Below are positions 31,525-43,375 of a DNA stretch of 64,000 nucleotides, piece after piece (the first letter of the stretch is position 1; each line of letters opens with the position of its first letter). Both the position numbers and the translations under genes were made by a program. Under the pieces are notes generated by a model. That model was given only the letters and a program-made list of their open reading frames with translations. It did not search any database and was not told the origin of the DNA. Source of the stretch: Opeltia flavorubescens (lineage: Eukaryota > Ascomycota > Lecanoromycetes > Teloschistales > Teloschistaceae); NCBI GenBank assembly GCA_000442125.1, contig KE546982.1:449392-513391 (forward strand), read 5' to 3'.

Positions 31525-32126
31525 TTATCGGATCCTGAGTCGGGTCTTCGATCCACGTTCGAATCTTGCTGTGAGCGATATCAAATTGAACGGCGAGAAA
31601 CATGAGATTCCAATTATAGTATCTTCCATGGGTTCTACGGTTGATCCATTAGTGCCACCTCGCAGAATTCGAAGGAGTCTATTACTCGTCCACCAACCAC
31701 CAAGGTGTGACCTTAAGAATGAAGCACGCCACCGGCCAACACCATCGGGGCGGATAATAGCCTAGGATGACGAGTATCTAAAACTAAGGGTGAGACAATG
31801 ATAAGCCACCGTAAATGAAAGTTACATACTTCTGCCCCGATGGCGCATACAATAGAGGCATCTCGCAAGCAGTCGAGGAACTGCCACAGCTCAGGTACCC
31901 ACCGTCGACGCAGGAGGTGCAAGAGAAAGAACAAAGCTTCGATGTAATGGTTCAGGTCTTCCAGTCCCGGATTGGGAATGTTAAGCATTGCCGCGACGAA
32001 GTGCATATCGACCACGGGACCCCAGAACTTCAGCCAAATTTCATCCCTCTGATGACGCCCACAGGAGCTCGCGATAGCAGTCAAAACAAAGACAACGAAG
32101 AAAACGTAGTCTATAATTGATACCAT
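31525..32126 (-). CDS. Two-exon membrane protein with basic tail
   Basis: ATG 32126. Exon 1 (31830-32126, 99 codons) encodes MVSIIDYVFFVVFVLTAIAS, a first helix, and a second hydrophobic segment around YIEALFFLLHLL, followed by RRRW. A GTATGT donor in phase 0, 68-nt intron and CCTAG acceptor join exon 2 (31525-31761), which adds a Gly/Arg/Ser-rich tail ending RLRIR. Total 177 residues. Topology (two helices, then an Arg-rich tail) matches the genes at 36.1, 38.9 and 60.6 kb, although sequence identity is low. Function unknown. Confidence 0.45.
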
Positions 32127-34150
32127 GGCTTTGGTAGGCAGAAATTCAATTATCTTGGTCCTTATTTTAAGAAGTCAATCCTACAAGCGAGTGTGGAAGA
32201 ACTAAGAATATACCTTATTTTAGCGTCGAACGTACAGTCGGAGCTCCGACTAACCCCTTTTAATCGGCGCACCAGTCCCAATGCTGTGATGGTGTTTGGC
32301 CTGGTATCTAAGCGAGCTGTATAATTACTCCTTCCAAACTTCCGTTAAGCAGGACTGAAGTTTATTGATAGCATTTTACACTTATTGAATGTTCTCCTAG
32401 ATATTGGTCTTGTAGATAGAGCTGAATAGCGAGACGAGTGCAACAAGTGACTGAACCTCATCTCTCTAAGCTCTTCAAGCATAACGGAATTGCTACCTCA
32501 GAGTTCTTCATTCCAAATTCACTGTACAGGGAGTACAAACAGATCCATATTCGAAGATTACCAATGAGCAGCCGCAGGTGGCGGATTTCTTTTCGTTGCC
32601 ATTGAGTGATTTGACACTCGACCGAACCTCTAAAACTTTGCTACGGTCATGTTAGGTCTAGGGGTTACGATCTACCAAGTCAAAACAGAGGAATATTTGT
32701 ACTGCTTTCCTCGTATCAATAGTAGATGAGTGGGCGAACGTTGATTGCCAAACGCATCAATATGGAACAAGTTCGGGAAATGACGTCATGATTTTGAAGA
32801 GTTGAAGCGAACTGGTAATGGCACAAAACCTATCATATTCTGGAGATCGACAAAACTAGAACGGAGGCTTTGTGAGCTATCGACTCTTGATCTCCGTATC
32901 CAGTTCATGACTTTGACCATCTATCGTGACAGCTGCAGACGGGTTGATTTTCAGCGTTTAAACGCGGGTGTCGCGCCTATCTAGCCTTTTTGATTGGACC
33001 GAACATTCATTGGATGACCGCTGCAATTCTTTTGTCAATATTCGTATCCCTTGTTCGTTCCAATAGAGCTATATTAAACCTATCGTCAGGGCCGATTATA
33101 TATAGATTGCTAGAATAAAATTTTATAGCTTAGCAGTCGTCGTATGTCGGCTTCGGCGCCGCTGAAGTGCAATGTAGGGTAACGCGAAAGCGTTCAATGG
33201 AGACTCCTCGCATGAACAGACCCATTTGGTAGGAGTAATTTTCGGGATCCCTCGTAGCAATGTGCTAAGAATTTGGGGAGTGCAGCTAGACTTTTGATGC
33301 GAACGAGGAGTTTCGAACGGCTTTGACTTGAAAGCAGTCAAGATCGATTATAGCTTACAGTGAATCCATTCTGTATGGGTTATAAAGACTAGTAGCTGAG
33401 GAGATGAGGAGATGTTGAGAGATGTGCTATACTTTAAGAGTGGGTTCAGACCATAAGTCGGACTTATCCCGGAATTACCTTTGCATATGACGGAAATCAA
33501 TTGATTCCCCTTTTTCCCTGACCTGGATATCATCGTTCTGTCTGTTTCTGGGATGCGTGCATCGTAAAAGTCTTCTCTATAATCTGGCAGCAGTTTGGTA
33601 ATTTATTTCTATGATGACTATTCCCATATGTTCTAGTATACAATAACTATCAGTCCCGTCAATGACTTCCGCGGGGAGTGCTGAGATATGCTAAGGATAT
33701 ATCCGCTCTAGCCTGATCCAGAGGTACCACTGATTTAGATAATGCAGAGGTTCGGTTCATGAGAATAATTGTGACAACCTCAATCCTCTCTGCAGCAATT
33801 TTTACCTATACTATGCTTGAGAAACTATGTTCAGCCGATTTCAGCTTTTCGCTCTCCAAGAAAAAAAGCTATACAGTTGTAATGTATAGCGACTTTGAGT
33901 CGAGCGTCATTAATGCCTAGGTATTCTTCGATTGATCCGGCTAAATCAAGGAGCTGATCTTCATACAGTTCACGTCATGCGACCTGATTATTACCTCCCT
34001 GATCGGCTATTCATTGGCTTTCGCACCGCAAATAAAAGAACATCTATACCATCGCTCTCGATCTTCTGCATCACGCCTTCCGTAACAAGGGGGTTGACGA
34101 TTACTTTATGAGCATCGGATCGTGGTGTATGCGGGAAAGACTTCCAGAGG
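32127..34150. other. Spacer without a supportable gene
   Basis: Frames are short and lack signals. A possible small minus-strand gene (ATG near 33533) has a weak 37-nt intron candidate and was not accepted. Nothing else of note. Confidence 0.35.
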
Positions 34151-34152
34151 TG

Positions 34153-34365
34153 TTAGGGCGAGAGAGACAGTGGGAGGGTCTTAGACCGGGAAATGATGAT
34201 GCTGAAGCGGGCTTTGCGGACGTCCTCGCTAAGAGTTCCTCTAAAGGTAGCCTTCACGGCCGCGGAGGTTTTGGCGCTGGATTTCCGGGACGAGCATCGA
34301 GGTGGCTTTAACGCAGGATAGATCAGAATTCCGAGAACAAGGGTGGGAATTAACACTCGATACAT
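34153..34365 (-). CDS. Short signal-anchor ORF with basic C-terminus
   Basis: ATG 34365 opens 70 codons: MYRVLIPTLVLGILIYPALK, one membrane helix or signal anchor, then a Ser/Lys/Arg-rich region ending SRSKTLPLSLSP. No intron required. No domain or homologue recognised. The hydrophobic start followed by a basic tail resembles other small genes in this window. Confidence 0.3.
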   Translation of the reverse strand: MYRVLIPTLVLGILIYPALKPPRCSSRKSSAKTSAAVKATFRGTLSEDVRKARFSIIISRSKTLPLSLSP

Positions 34366-36128
34366 AGCATGGGAACTGCAGCTACCTACCTACGATATGT
34401 CTTGATAACAGTGATTGGTTGCGCAGCCGCCTGAACGACGTATTTCACAGCATAGTGATATCGATAGATCGATTTGTCAACGTCTGATTAAGGTTGCGGC
34501 TCTACGGCAAAACCATGCCTCAAAGAGCACAAGTGTGCAGGATTAGTCAGACTCGATCCTCATCGATCCTTAATTTCTCAACGATGCTTTTTCCACAGCG
34601 ATTCTACAGCTAGCGTGTCAGCTGTGAGATCATATCTTTCCCGAAAACTTTCAGATACTTCCATGCACTACTAGCTTCCATTCGGCCATCCTGTATCTTC
34701 CAACTATCGTAAAGGACGATGCAGATGCGATTGCGAATACGACCCTCGCAATTATCCATAGCGATAATAATTATACAACAATTGGCATGAATAAGGGGAT
34801 AGGGACAACGACAAGAGGCCGTCACTACCGATGGACGCTGCTCAGTAGATTATGGTCTGACCCCAACAGGAAGTATCAAGACTGCATGGGCAGTGGACGG
34901 AGCGGACAGTAATTACTGTCTCCCGACAACGTCATTAATACCTGCGTCTTTTCTAGATCTGGATTTGCGTGGTAGACTAGACCTTGCCCATGAGAGTGTA
35001 TCCAGGGATCGTATGGTCATTTACTCCTACTAATGATGATAATGCTGGTTTGAAGAGAAAGGGGTGTGGAAGTTCGGTTCCGTCCGGGATCCAAGATTTT
35101 GTATGTCATGCTGGAAGGTATGGAGGGATAGAAAAGGTTAAAACGCTCCTCCTCTCTACATCCCCAATCTTGCCCTTGATACGGCCATTCTTGCCATCTA
35201 CCACCGACTTTGCCCCGTGTCCCGCAATTCCTGCTCTCCACAGCATCAAGCCCATTGACGGCAATGTATATCTTTCAGGATCGTCGTTCTATAAGATTGA
35301 TGAAGCATGCAGGGGCTCGTCCGAGACCTCAATCATGTGCCAAGGAGCCCGTGCGTTGACGTTGTTGAAGTGGAAGCATCTCTGGCTCTCGCGTCTCAGA
35401 CGTTCATGGTGGAGAGAATGGCATTGTTGATCTAATATTGAAGAGCAGTATTTGAACCCTAACGATAAGGTTCTTGACATCCAGACCACCCACACCTATA
35501 GGTTTTCGTGAAAAGAAGTAGTATATCAATAAGGTGAAGATGGCTCAAGTAATTACACCTTGGCGATTATGCGTCTCAGACCCATGCTCTTCTCTCCCCG
35601 TTAGTCCATAATGCGCTAAGAACCTGAAGTCAGAGCTCTTGATATACGAGTCGATTCTGGAGTCAACCCCCAAACAAGCAGATTATCAAGAGGAAAAAGC
35701 CAGAGATGAGAAAATTACCCATGAGGAAGCGTGTTAGACTGATTCGGAAGGTGGCAAGACATTCCATTGAATCCGCCAGGACTTGACAATCGATCTTGGA
35801 GAAGATTTCACACCAAGGATCGGGTCCCTACAAAATCAGATTCAAGCCAGATGATTCAAGCTATTCTAGAATACACGGGATCAGTCTTGATGCTGGAGAA
35901 GAAACGATTCCCCACGATTAAAGTGACCAAGACCTGGTCTCAGGTAGGATTACACTGTCAATTTAGAACACAATGCCCACGAGTCTAGATAACAGTGTTC
36001 CATCTCCACTACCGGCAGCCAGGAGGCCATCTTCGGTCTCCGGCTCAGTCTTGATATGTGGTTCAGAGTATATTCCCACTACACGATCAACCTCCGTCTC
36101 TGTTTTGACTTGAGATTCAGTCCTGATG
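34366..36128. other. Spacer with one unsupported ORF
   Basis: A plus-strand ATG ORF of 146 codons (34990-35430) shows no domain, signal peptide or composition bias that would support it, and the opposite strand is partly open too. Otherwise empty as far as I can see. Confidence 0.3.
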
Positions 36129-36604
36129 TCAATCTGGGGACCGGCCGTGTTTGACGCGATGATGTCGATATTTGCCTCGTGATTTTCTAGATTGTATCAG
36201 CCTTAGCTGATAGGGAACCACCTCGTCTCCGTCCTGAGACCTACCCAATTTCAACTTGATGGTGAAATTAAGGGTTGTATAGTGAATCGTGTTGGAAGCG
36301 CGGGAACGCATGGTTTGATGGGCAATCATTATCGATCTAGATTCTATGTAAGTCGAACATATGTAAGTATAGAATGATGGGGAAAGTACAGCTTGGTAAA
36401 GAGGCGCACTGCTGAGAAGATGGTCACAGGGAGAACCAGGGCCAGAGCCAATACAACTTGCAATTGTTGTCTCGGTATCAGAACGCGTTGGATGTCTGCA
36501 TTCGTGGTTCGTTTTCGATATGTGCGAACAATTATGCAAGTGGCAATTATCAATGAGACAGTTTTAGGAAAGAGTACGATTACATCGAGAATTAATTCGA
36601 ACAT
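36129..36604 (-). CDS. Two-exon, two-helix membrane protein with basic tail
   Basis: ATG 36604. Exon 1 (36390-36604) encodes a helix at residues 5-26, a basic linker (VRTYRKRTTNADIQR) and a second helix at about 48-68. A GTACTT donor in phase 2 and a 53-nt intron ending ATCTAG join exon 2 (36129-36336), which adds about 68 residues of polar, increasingly basic tail (SRKSRGKYRHHRVKHGRSPD). The frame is exact (141 codons with stop). The design matches the genes at 31.5, 38.9 and 60.6 kb. A role at a cellular membrane is all that can be said. Confidence 0.45.
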
Positions 36605-37027
36605 TCTGCGCGGTCTGGAATGGGCACCGGTGGTTTAACGAGCCAAACTTGCAGGAGAATCGAGTCTGTTAGTACGGAGACAATCGCCCCAGTGTGGGTG
36701 CTAAACGATCTTGGCGAACTTGGCAGCATGTCGATATTACATCATTGTGATGTCTTCGAGTCTTACTAAGCAATCTCTGCACTGCCATTAGGGTGGTGTT
36801 CCATCCAGCATAGATGTAACCACTCGCTTTCTCTAGTAACTCTCTATTCAAGAGGTCATGAGGAAGGACGGTGGTGCGTACAGGGCCAAGATCCAAGCGA
36901 CGATAGACATCGTCACAGCATATCGTAGTTCGAAAGGAACGCGGAGGTTACATGAACCTATTCACCTCTCGAGTAAGTCATCTCAGACAAACCTCAAGCT
37001 CCGGCCTTCACCAGATCCCTTGGCTTG

Positions 37028-37568
37028 ATGCCAACACAAGAGTTGAAGTATATTCGAAACTCAGTTGCTTCATGTGGATGCTCGAATGCCAACACGTGAG
37101 TTGAAGTAGATTCGAAACTCGGTGCTTTTGACTCAGGCCAGGCGGATGCATGAATGCGATGTGGATGCTTGAGTGGATGCTTGAGTGGATGCTTGANNNN
37201 NNNNNNNNNNNNNNNNNNNNNNNNNNGTGGATGCTTGAGTGGATGCTTGAGTGGATGCTTGAATGCGATGTGGATGCTTGTATGCCATATGGATGTTTGA
37301 ATACCAACGCAAGAGTTGAAGTATATTCGAAACTCATTGCTGTTTGGCTAGGACATATGAATGCTGGAATGCCCACACGTAAGTTGGAATGGATTTCAGT
37401 GCTTGCGGCTAGGATGAATGGATGCTGGGATACCCACACGTGTGTTGAAGTAAATTCGAGACTCAGTGCTTTGGGCTATGGATATATGGATGCTTCAATA
37501 CCAATACGAGGATTGAAGTATATTCGAAACTCGATGTTTTCGGCCTAGGACATGGATGCTGGAACAAT
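37028..37568. repeat. Degenerate tandem satellite with nested 12-bp minisatellite
   Basis: Six diverged units of about 58-68 bp start near 37028, 37086, 37301, 37369, 37430 and 37498. The core ATRCCMACAC...GTTGAAGTA followed by ATTCGAAACTC recurs in most units. Within the second unit the end sequence has expanded into tandem copies of a 12-bp unit GTGGATGCTTGA, interrupted by the assembly gap. Frames across the tract are by-products of the repeat. Confidence 0.8.
37197..37226. other. Assembly gap (30 N)
   Basis: A run of N inside the 12-bp minisatellite. The true copy number there is unknown. Confidence 0.95.
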
Positions 37569-38148
37569 CGCAATGAAGTTGAATAACTGCTGAGACGAGC
37601 ATTGTCATTTGGTTTGACGTAGTCGGACTTATTGCTGAAGGTATAGAAGTTGTAATTGCTGGTGTAAGAATGATGAAGTCAGATAGTATGCTGAGACGAG
37701 CCTTCCGACCTCGTGAGGTCATGGGCGGTAGATTCCAATAGTCAATACTCAGTCCGAAGGTCGGGAGTCCGCCTCACGTCTTTTGGTGAACGACCTCATA
37801 GAAGAATGGTAGTGTGAAAGAGAGCGCCGAATGTATCCTCTCTCCATATAACAGGCGGAAAGCGAATTTGATAGCTTCTGAAGCGCTCTCCTATTGGGAC
37901 CTTTTCCTGGCCCGGCATTGACGGATTTATCGTAGCAAAACGATCATCTTATGTTCCTGTCCTTGTTGCATGAGATACACCCATCAGACTTGGCTGTGGA
38001 GTACCGCGAGTACGAGAAGACGTTAACTGTGCTTTTGTTCGTGTTATTTTCCGTTCCCCTGCTTCCTTCTACCAATGATAAGATCGACAAGGCTGCGCTT
38101 GTAAGATTTGCTTGAATCGTGGAAATCGGTATAGGCAGCTGGCGATGA

Positions 38149-38352
38149 GAAGTTGATGGGAAGTTGATAAGAAGTTGATAAGAAGTTGATAAGAAGTTGA
38201 TACGAAGTTGATGAGTAGGATGATGAGTAGTTTGATGAGTGGGTTGATGAGTAGGTTGACGAGTAGGATGATGAGTAGGATGATAAGTAGGATGATGAGT
38301 AGGATGATGAGTAGGTTGATGAGTAGGTTGATGAGTAGGTTGATAAGAAATT
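38149..38352. repeat. Minisatellite with 11-bp and 12-bp period blocks
   Basis: The first block (about 38149-38209) repeats AAGTTGATAAG at exactly 11 bp. The second (about 38209-38345) repeats a related TGATGAGTAGGW unit at 12 bp. The 12-bp block is open on the minus strand in two frames (Ser/Tyr/Thr-rich or Leu/Ile-rich), which reflects the period being a multiple of three, not proven coding. Confidence 0.8.
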
Positions 38353-38945
38353 GGACTCTTGTATCAAATCCGTAAACATCGCCCGATGGTAAGGTTCTCA
38401 TTTATCTCTAGTAGGTTTTGATCCTTCCAGATTTTGGCGGCGATCGCATTGAGTTAATTTAGTCGTCTAATTAACCCTAGTCGAGACGACCAATTGAGTT
38501 CCCAAGCAGACATTAACCATTCAGAGGCGATACTGGAGGTCGATTCCGGACCGTAGCCTCCGTCAGATGTACCAGAGTCACTCGCGACAATTCCAGTCTA
38601 TACATCTTTGATACAGGCCAGTAGCCAGGACGAAATCCGTCGACTGTTTCTGGTCCGTGAGAGACGCGCGTTCAGTCATCCCTATAGCCTTTTTTGATCA
38701 AAGAGTCATAGATCCGTGTTGGATAAGTTCGCAAAAAATTGTCCTGAGATTCGTCCTTTTCCGAAGATGATGCTCCGTTGCCCTCCAGGAACGCTCGAGC
38801 TTCAAATCATCAGAAACTTTTAAAGGGTCTGAATCTTCCTCGGCGTGAAAAACTGATAGGGACTTTCAACACTCAATTCCGGATATGATCTTCCACTTCA
38901 TAACTCCGTTAAGTGCGTAGACTTTGAAGTCTTTCATCCAAAACT

Positions 38946-40070
38946 TCAGGAGGAAAAAAGCAACAGATCTCCGACGTCGTCCTGGTCTTGCCCCTCCGCT
39001 GCCTTTGCAGCAGCCTTAATCGCTGCTAGAGTCTCCCAAGCCCAATCATCGTCAAATCCCTTGCCCTGGTTGAGTTCAATTCGAGTGCATTGACTGGTTC
39101 CGGTCGACAAAGAGTCTTGGGCCGCTGGCGCCTTTGCTCTTGACGAAAAATATCGAACGCCATTTGGGAGGTAGCATAGTGTGGGATAAGAAAGCGGGGG
39201 CCCATGGCGTTGAAAAATCCTTGCAGGAATTTGGTTTTCCCGAGCTAGGTGCGGGGTTTCGCGCCGCGTTGAGCTCTGTCTGCTTGCGAGCGTGTCGCGA
39301 TTCGTTCTCGAGGCATTAAGTGAGCTTTGATCGGAGTAATATCCAGTGGCGGGATCTCGGTTGAGGGAATGATCAGATATGACGATGCCCGAATTCAAAG
39401 ACCGTAAGGAACTCTGGGTGGCTGCGTCTGGACGTCGTCCAGTTGACAGGCGAGTACCGTGGTCGCGACCATGCATTTGAATGATGCCGTCATGCCAAGG
39501 TATCATCTGTTCGTCTTTTAGTGACCCTCGATAAGAAATACAAAGCCATGATTCTTACTGGTTCATAGCCGGTAGCCGCCTGAGGAATCTGTTTCAACCA
39601 GGTTGAAATGTATCGATATGAAGGGCACCAATTTGGCATGTACTCTTCAACTGAGCTGGCAGTATCCGTTAAAGAAGGCGGCGTCTGTGCCCCAACCCAG
39701 TGATGGATTGGTAAGATCCCCACATTGCTACAGAAGTCAGTTCCTTGCACACAGGATAGCGCAAGATGGTAATTTAGACGCTACAGTCAAAAGCAAATTC
39801 GTACCTGATCAAATATTTCCAGGATATCTTTAAGATAAATGATGCTACCAGGAGTCTATCATGCATCCCGCTCATTTCATCTCGAAAATCGCGAGGACCC
39901 AGGTCCTTAAACTGTGGGTTGTACCAGTACCAGAATACGATGGCGCTTCCTAGTAAGAGATCCATGAGCAGTATGAATAACACGTGATGTAGAGCAAAGT
40001 ATGCTGCTCTCAGCAGTCGCTGTCGAGCAAATTGTGTTGCTCTCGGTATTCCGGATAGCATATTTGCCAT
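38946..40070 (-). CDS. Three-exon, two-helix membrane protein with long tail
   Basis: ATG 40070. Exon 1 (39805-40070) encodes two hydrophobic segments (about residues 28-51 and 69-84) around a loop with NPQFKDLGPRDF. A 77-nt intron (donor GTACGA, ACTGAC branch, TGTAG acceptor) joins in phase 2 to exon 2 (39559-39727). A 52-nt intron (donor GTAAGA, CACTAAAA, AACAG) joins in phase 0 to exon 3 (38946-39506). The spliced frame is exactly 332 codons with stop. The tail is Ser/Arg-rich, ending in an Ala/Asp-rich stretch. The loop motif and tail style relate it to the genes at 55.4 and 60.6 kb. No known domain. Confidence 0.55.
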
Positions 40071-41837
40071 TATAGATATCTGAAAGATGTTTTCATATAG
40101 CAAGGTCTCTGATGGTGGGAGTATAAAGGATTCAGAGGTTTGTACGGATACCAAGCTTGGTGATCGCAAGTTAGGCTGCCGTTGAGCCCGTGACGTAGGG
40201 CTAGGGCTGGTGGTGGCTGGGACAATCTTACCTAATTGGGTTGGGCACAAGAGGTAGGTCAAAACCCGGCCCAACCCGATGAGGACCTCTAAACCGCGCC
40301 GCTTTCCCTGTACTTCTTCCCTTCATATATACCCTCTGGTCTGGGGACCTATTTATACCCTCCCTGCAGTCCTCCATCGAAATAGTCCTTCTGAAACGCC
40401 GGAATCGCACGGAGGAGATTGCTCCCCAGCTAGCAACATGACAAGTCATTCGAAATCCAGTATCTACCGCACCCCTCTCAAACAGAACTCAAAAGTCCAC
40501 TGAGCTCGAGCAGTGCTATATCCCATGATCCCAGCTCCAACCTTCCTACTCACGTTAAGGCAACAGCGATGCCCGTAACCCCGGCAACAGCATTCCCAGC
40601 CCATCCTTGGCGAGCCGCAGCCGAATTTGCAGATCTAGGACGGATGAAGGTCAAAGATGGAGAGGATGTTGGATGGGAGTCGGGTCCGCAGGTGGGTGAA
40701 GCGGTGGATGTGGTGTTATCTTTGTCTTGGGGGCATTGGTAGAGGTCGGATTGGTGAGAAGGGTCAAGGGGTGGGTTGAGTCGATTGTTGGCATAAATGC
40801 TGGGGAAAGTGGGTTGGTTGGATTAGATGGGAGGGAATATGCGAACGTACGTGTGGGGAAGCGTGAGATGATAGGCTGTGGGAGTGATTGTCGGTGGTAG
40901 GGATGTTGGATGCGGGCTTGAGGATTTGATTTTGAAGATGGAGATATTGTTATGGAAGTCCCCATCGGATCAGATGTATAAAGGGCGTAGTAAAACAGTC
41001 GATATGAGATCCTTACATCATTCTGGATGAGGCAGCTATGCGGGATCAGGTTCCAGACTTAATTTTCCGAGCACACCTACAACAAAGAACAAGGGACAAA
41101 ACATCTTTGCTCGCCGCCTCCTTTTTTGTTTTCGAGGATGCAATTCCATGTCCATTTGCATTTGTTCTGATCCTGTAAAACTAGCGTCAAACCTATTGAT
41201 CGAAGTCAAAGAAATACAGCTTCAACGAATTAGATACATTCGTACCATGAGCGCTGTACAAGTACTGCCTAAAATCTGACTCATCTCCGACATGTCGTTG
41301 AATAGACGACCGAACAGCCAACGCATTTTAGCAAGATCCATCCCGCCCTTCATGATTACGTTCTACCCTCGCACCTGATCCCCTGGATCTCCACAGTTCC
41401 ATCTTCACGGATGGCGAATTTTGGTTGTGCTTTGCCTTGAAATTGAATCCATTAGAGTCCGTGGTCGACACTAAACCGTGCTCGTTGAAGATTTTGAGAG
41501 CTAGGTAGGGGAGCCTGGTGGATGTATGATTTGTTGAAATTCAAGGCAGGTGTGATGAAATGAAATGAGGTTTGGTATGGATAGCTGGAATTAATGCTGC
41601 TGATTAAGATGGTGTTGGATGTGGTTGATCGTGGTCAGGGATTTCAACTACCTGTAGTTTTACTCATGTATAAGTCGTTCGGAGGAGGTTGACGAGCTGA
41701 CACTTTGCATCTCGTTTTGTCATATGGTGTCTGCTCGGTCAAGCCGTCGTAATACTGAAAAGCTCTGCATGATGAAGACAATCTCAATGCGCTTATCCTG
41801 CGGTGACTGTCTCGTGGATCATAGTTCAAAGCGCCGG
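40071..41837. other. Spacer without a supportable gene
   Basis: A Pro/Thr-rich minus-strand frame at 40651-40965 and a short plus-strand frame at 40279-40503 lack supporting signals. At about 41390-41450 minus-strand frames encode KFAIREDGTVEIQGIRCEGR, which looks coding, but no start, splice partner or family could be found. Confidence 0.3.
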
Positions 41838-42929
41838 CTACAATCTCCGAGACTCCGATTGCTGGCACCACTGGCGATCAAATGGAAAATCCAACCTCCT
41901 CGAATCCGCCCAATAACCCCCAGACTCATTGGTCGCATTTTTCCACTTCTCTTCCAATACACTGTTCTCGAAGATGCATGATCGAAACCGATGTAGCAGC
42001 CATTCATCATCCGGCCGCTTTGTGGTAATTCTGAATAAGGCCATTATGCGCCAGCGCCATCCCCGGTTGGAAGAATTGGTGGTCGAGGGGTCAGGATTGC
42101 CTGCGTTCGTCTTCAGCTGCTGTGGTGATGAAGGCCTCGCTAGACAGTCCAAGCCTTGAAGTATTACATCTCCCATTTGCTCAATCTGCACCAGCCTTGA
42201 CCGCTCCTGTTCCCATGCATCCATAGCTCTCTGTGCATCCTCACGCTTCTTCATTCTGCCGTTATAGGCAGGAAGGATATACGCTTGTGGATCGAGCAAT
42301 GGGTTGTTGCGGAAGATAGCTGAGGGATGGCGCGCCAGAAATACTTTCAAAATGTTGAGCCCGCCATCTTGATATTCCTGTTGTGCGGAAAGATAATAGG
42401 TTTCGTATTCGGTTTGTATCGAATCGTATTGTTGGATGTTCTGATGGACTGTTTTCTTTTTTGCCTGGATATACTGTCGGATAATGTCGATGTCGCTGCT
42501 AAAGGCCGTTTGCGTGTATCCTTCGGGTGAGGAAACTTTCCATGTCACGTTCGTGACGAAATCGATCATTTTCCCGCTGGCAGTTTCCACAGCCAGCTTC
42601 GAGACTTCATGATGGCTCGAGAGGTTCTTAAGCACTTTTGGATACCCAATACCCTCGAGAACAGGAAAGTGAGCTGTACCTAATGGTGGATGGGGATATG
42701 GCAGCCGTTGTGGAGTATCAAAGGATGCGAGTATTGTATTGCATGCCGAGGTGGAGGCAGAGGAGGCGTATTGATCGCCTTGAGAAACGCGTGCGACGTA
42801 GACGATCCACACGACTAGTATTATGCATGCGATGGACACGACAATGGCTGCATTCTTGATATAACGGTTCGCTCCGGCAATCCTGAGCTCGTATCGCTCC
42901 CTATCAATGTTCTGAAAGGTCGATGGCAT
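41838..42929 (-). CDS. Type II membrane protein with coiled coil
   Basis: ATG 42929 (an in-frame upstream extension without ATG was not used). A TATATTT element lies about 50 bp upstream. The 363-residue product has a short basic cytosolic N-terminus, one helix at about 26-47 (AAIVVSIACIILVVWIVYVA), then an outside or lumenal domain with several N-x-S/T sites (around 102, 127, 286, 331, 334). Charged helical segments at about 145-185 and 225-255 probably form coiled coils. No enzymatic motif recognised. Its general plan (one N-terminal helix, then coiled coil) matches the 54.0 kb gene. Single exon. Confidence 0.65.
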   Translation of the reverse strand: MPSTFQNIDRERYELRIAGANRYIKNAAIVVSIACIILVVWIVYVARVSQGDQYASSASTSACNTILASFDTPQRLPYPHPPLGTAHFPVLEGIGYPKVLKNLSSHHEVSKLAVETASGKMIDFVTNVTWKVSSPEGYTQTAFSSDIDIIRQYIQAKKKTVHQNIQQYDSIQTEYETYYLSAQQEYQDGGLNILKVFLARHPSAIFRNNPLLDPQAYILPAYNGRMKKREDAQRAMDAWEQERSRLVQIEQMGDVILQGLDCLARPSSPQQLKTNAGNPDPSTTNSSNRGWRWRIMALFRITTKRPDDEWLLHRFRSCIFENSVLEEKWKNATNESGGYWADSRRLDFPFDRQWCQQSESRRL

Positions 42930-42974
42930 AGTTGGTATCTGGTCAAGTCCCGTATATGGTATTGAATTGCTAAT

Positions 42975-42988
42975 TGCTCTATATTTTC
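42975..42988 (-). promoter_or_regulatory. TATA-like element of the 41.8-42.9 kb gene
   Basis: AAATATAG on the minus strand about 50 bp upstream of ATG 42929. Confidence 0.35.
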
Positions 42989-43123
42989 TAAGAATCGGAA
43001 TGCGCGAATGCCAAGCCGGAGCCTCGGACGCTGATATACTAACAATCAAATACTTCAGTCCTTACGATTCCTGGGATGCTTTGCTTTAGCGACGGATTTT
43101 TAATCAGAGTACGGTACGGCGCA

Positions 43124-43375
43124 ATGGTTACCAAGATACTGATTGTAGGGACTCTTCAGACGGAGAAAATTATATTCGCTTCTTTCATCGCTCTGGGTTG
43201 TTTAATATCCCTTCCGAAAGTTTATACAGCTCTCTGGTATTTTTTGTCTAAATCGATAACCACCAATAATCAATCAGTTGCATTCGATGCACCCTCCTGT
43301 ACATTTCAATATAGAGCCCTGCAGACCCCTATCAAGGTAGATTGGCATTTCTATGTCTGTAAAATCCACGAGTAG
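43124..43375 (+). CDS. Small membrane-protein ORF (uncertain)
   Basis: ATG 43124 opens MVTKILIVGTLQTEKIIFAS, with a helix continuing to about residue 36 and a polar second half. It stops at 43375. A good intron-like sequence (GTGAGC donor, CTACTGACC, GTACAG) lies just downstream, and an open frame follows (43434-43703), but the stop precedes the donor, so the pieces cannot be joined simply. The gene may be longer, alternatively spliced or broken. Confidence 0.25.
   Translation: MVTKILIVGTLQTEKIIFASFIALGCLISLPKVYTALWYFLSKSITTNNQSVAFDAPSCTFQYRALQTPIKVDWHFYVCKIHE

Noticed and set aside
36669-36930. Possible signal-peptide exon MSIVAWILALYAPP (minus)
   Set aside because: It stops after 20 codons, and the only donor (GTACGC) could not be paired with a convincing acceptor and open exon.
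37008-37548. Opposite-strand frames of 130-143 codons across the satellite
   Set aside because: They pass through the tandem array and the N gap. The peptide repeats simply mirror the DNA repeat.
38044-38401. Two overlapping 110-codon frames (Ser/Tyr-rich and Leu/Ile-rich)
   Set aside because: They are produced by the 12-bp minisatellite being a multiple of three. There are no start, promoter or splice signals.
40651-40965. Pro/Thr-rich 104-codon frame (minus)
   Set aside because: Composition follows a G/T-rich strand asymmetry. There is no signal peptide, splice support or motif.
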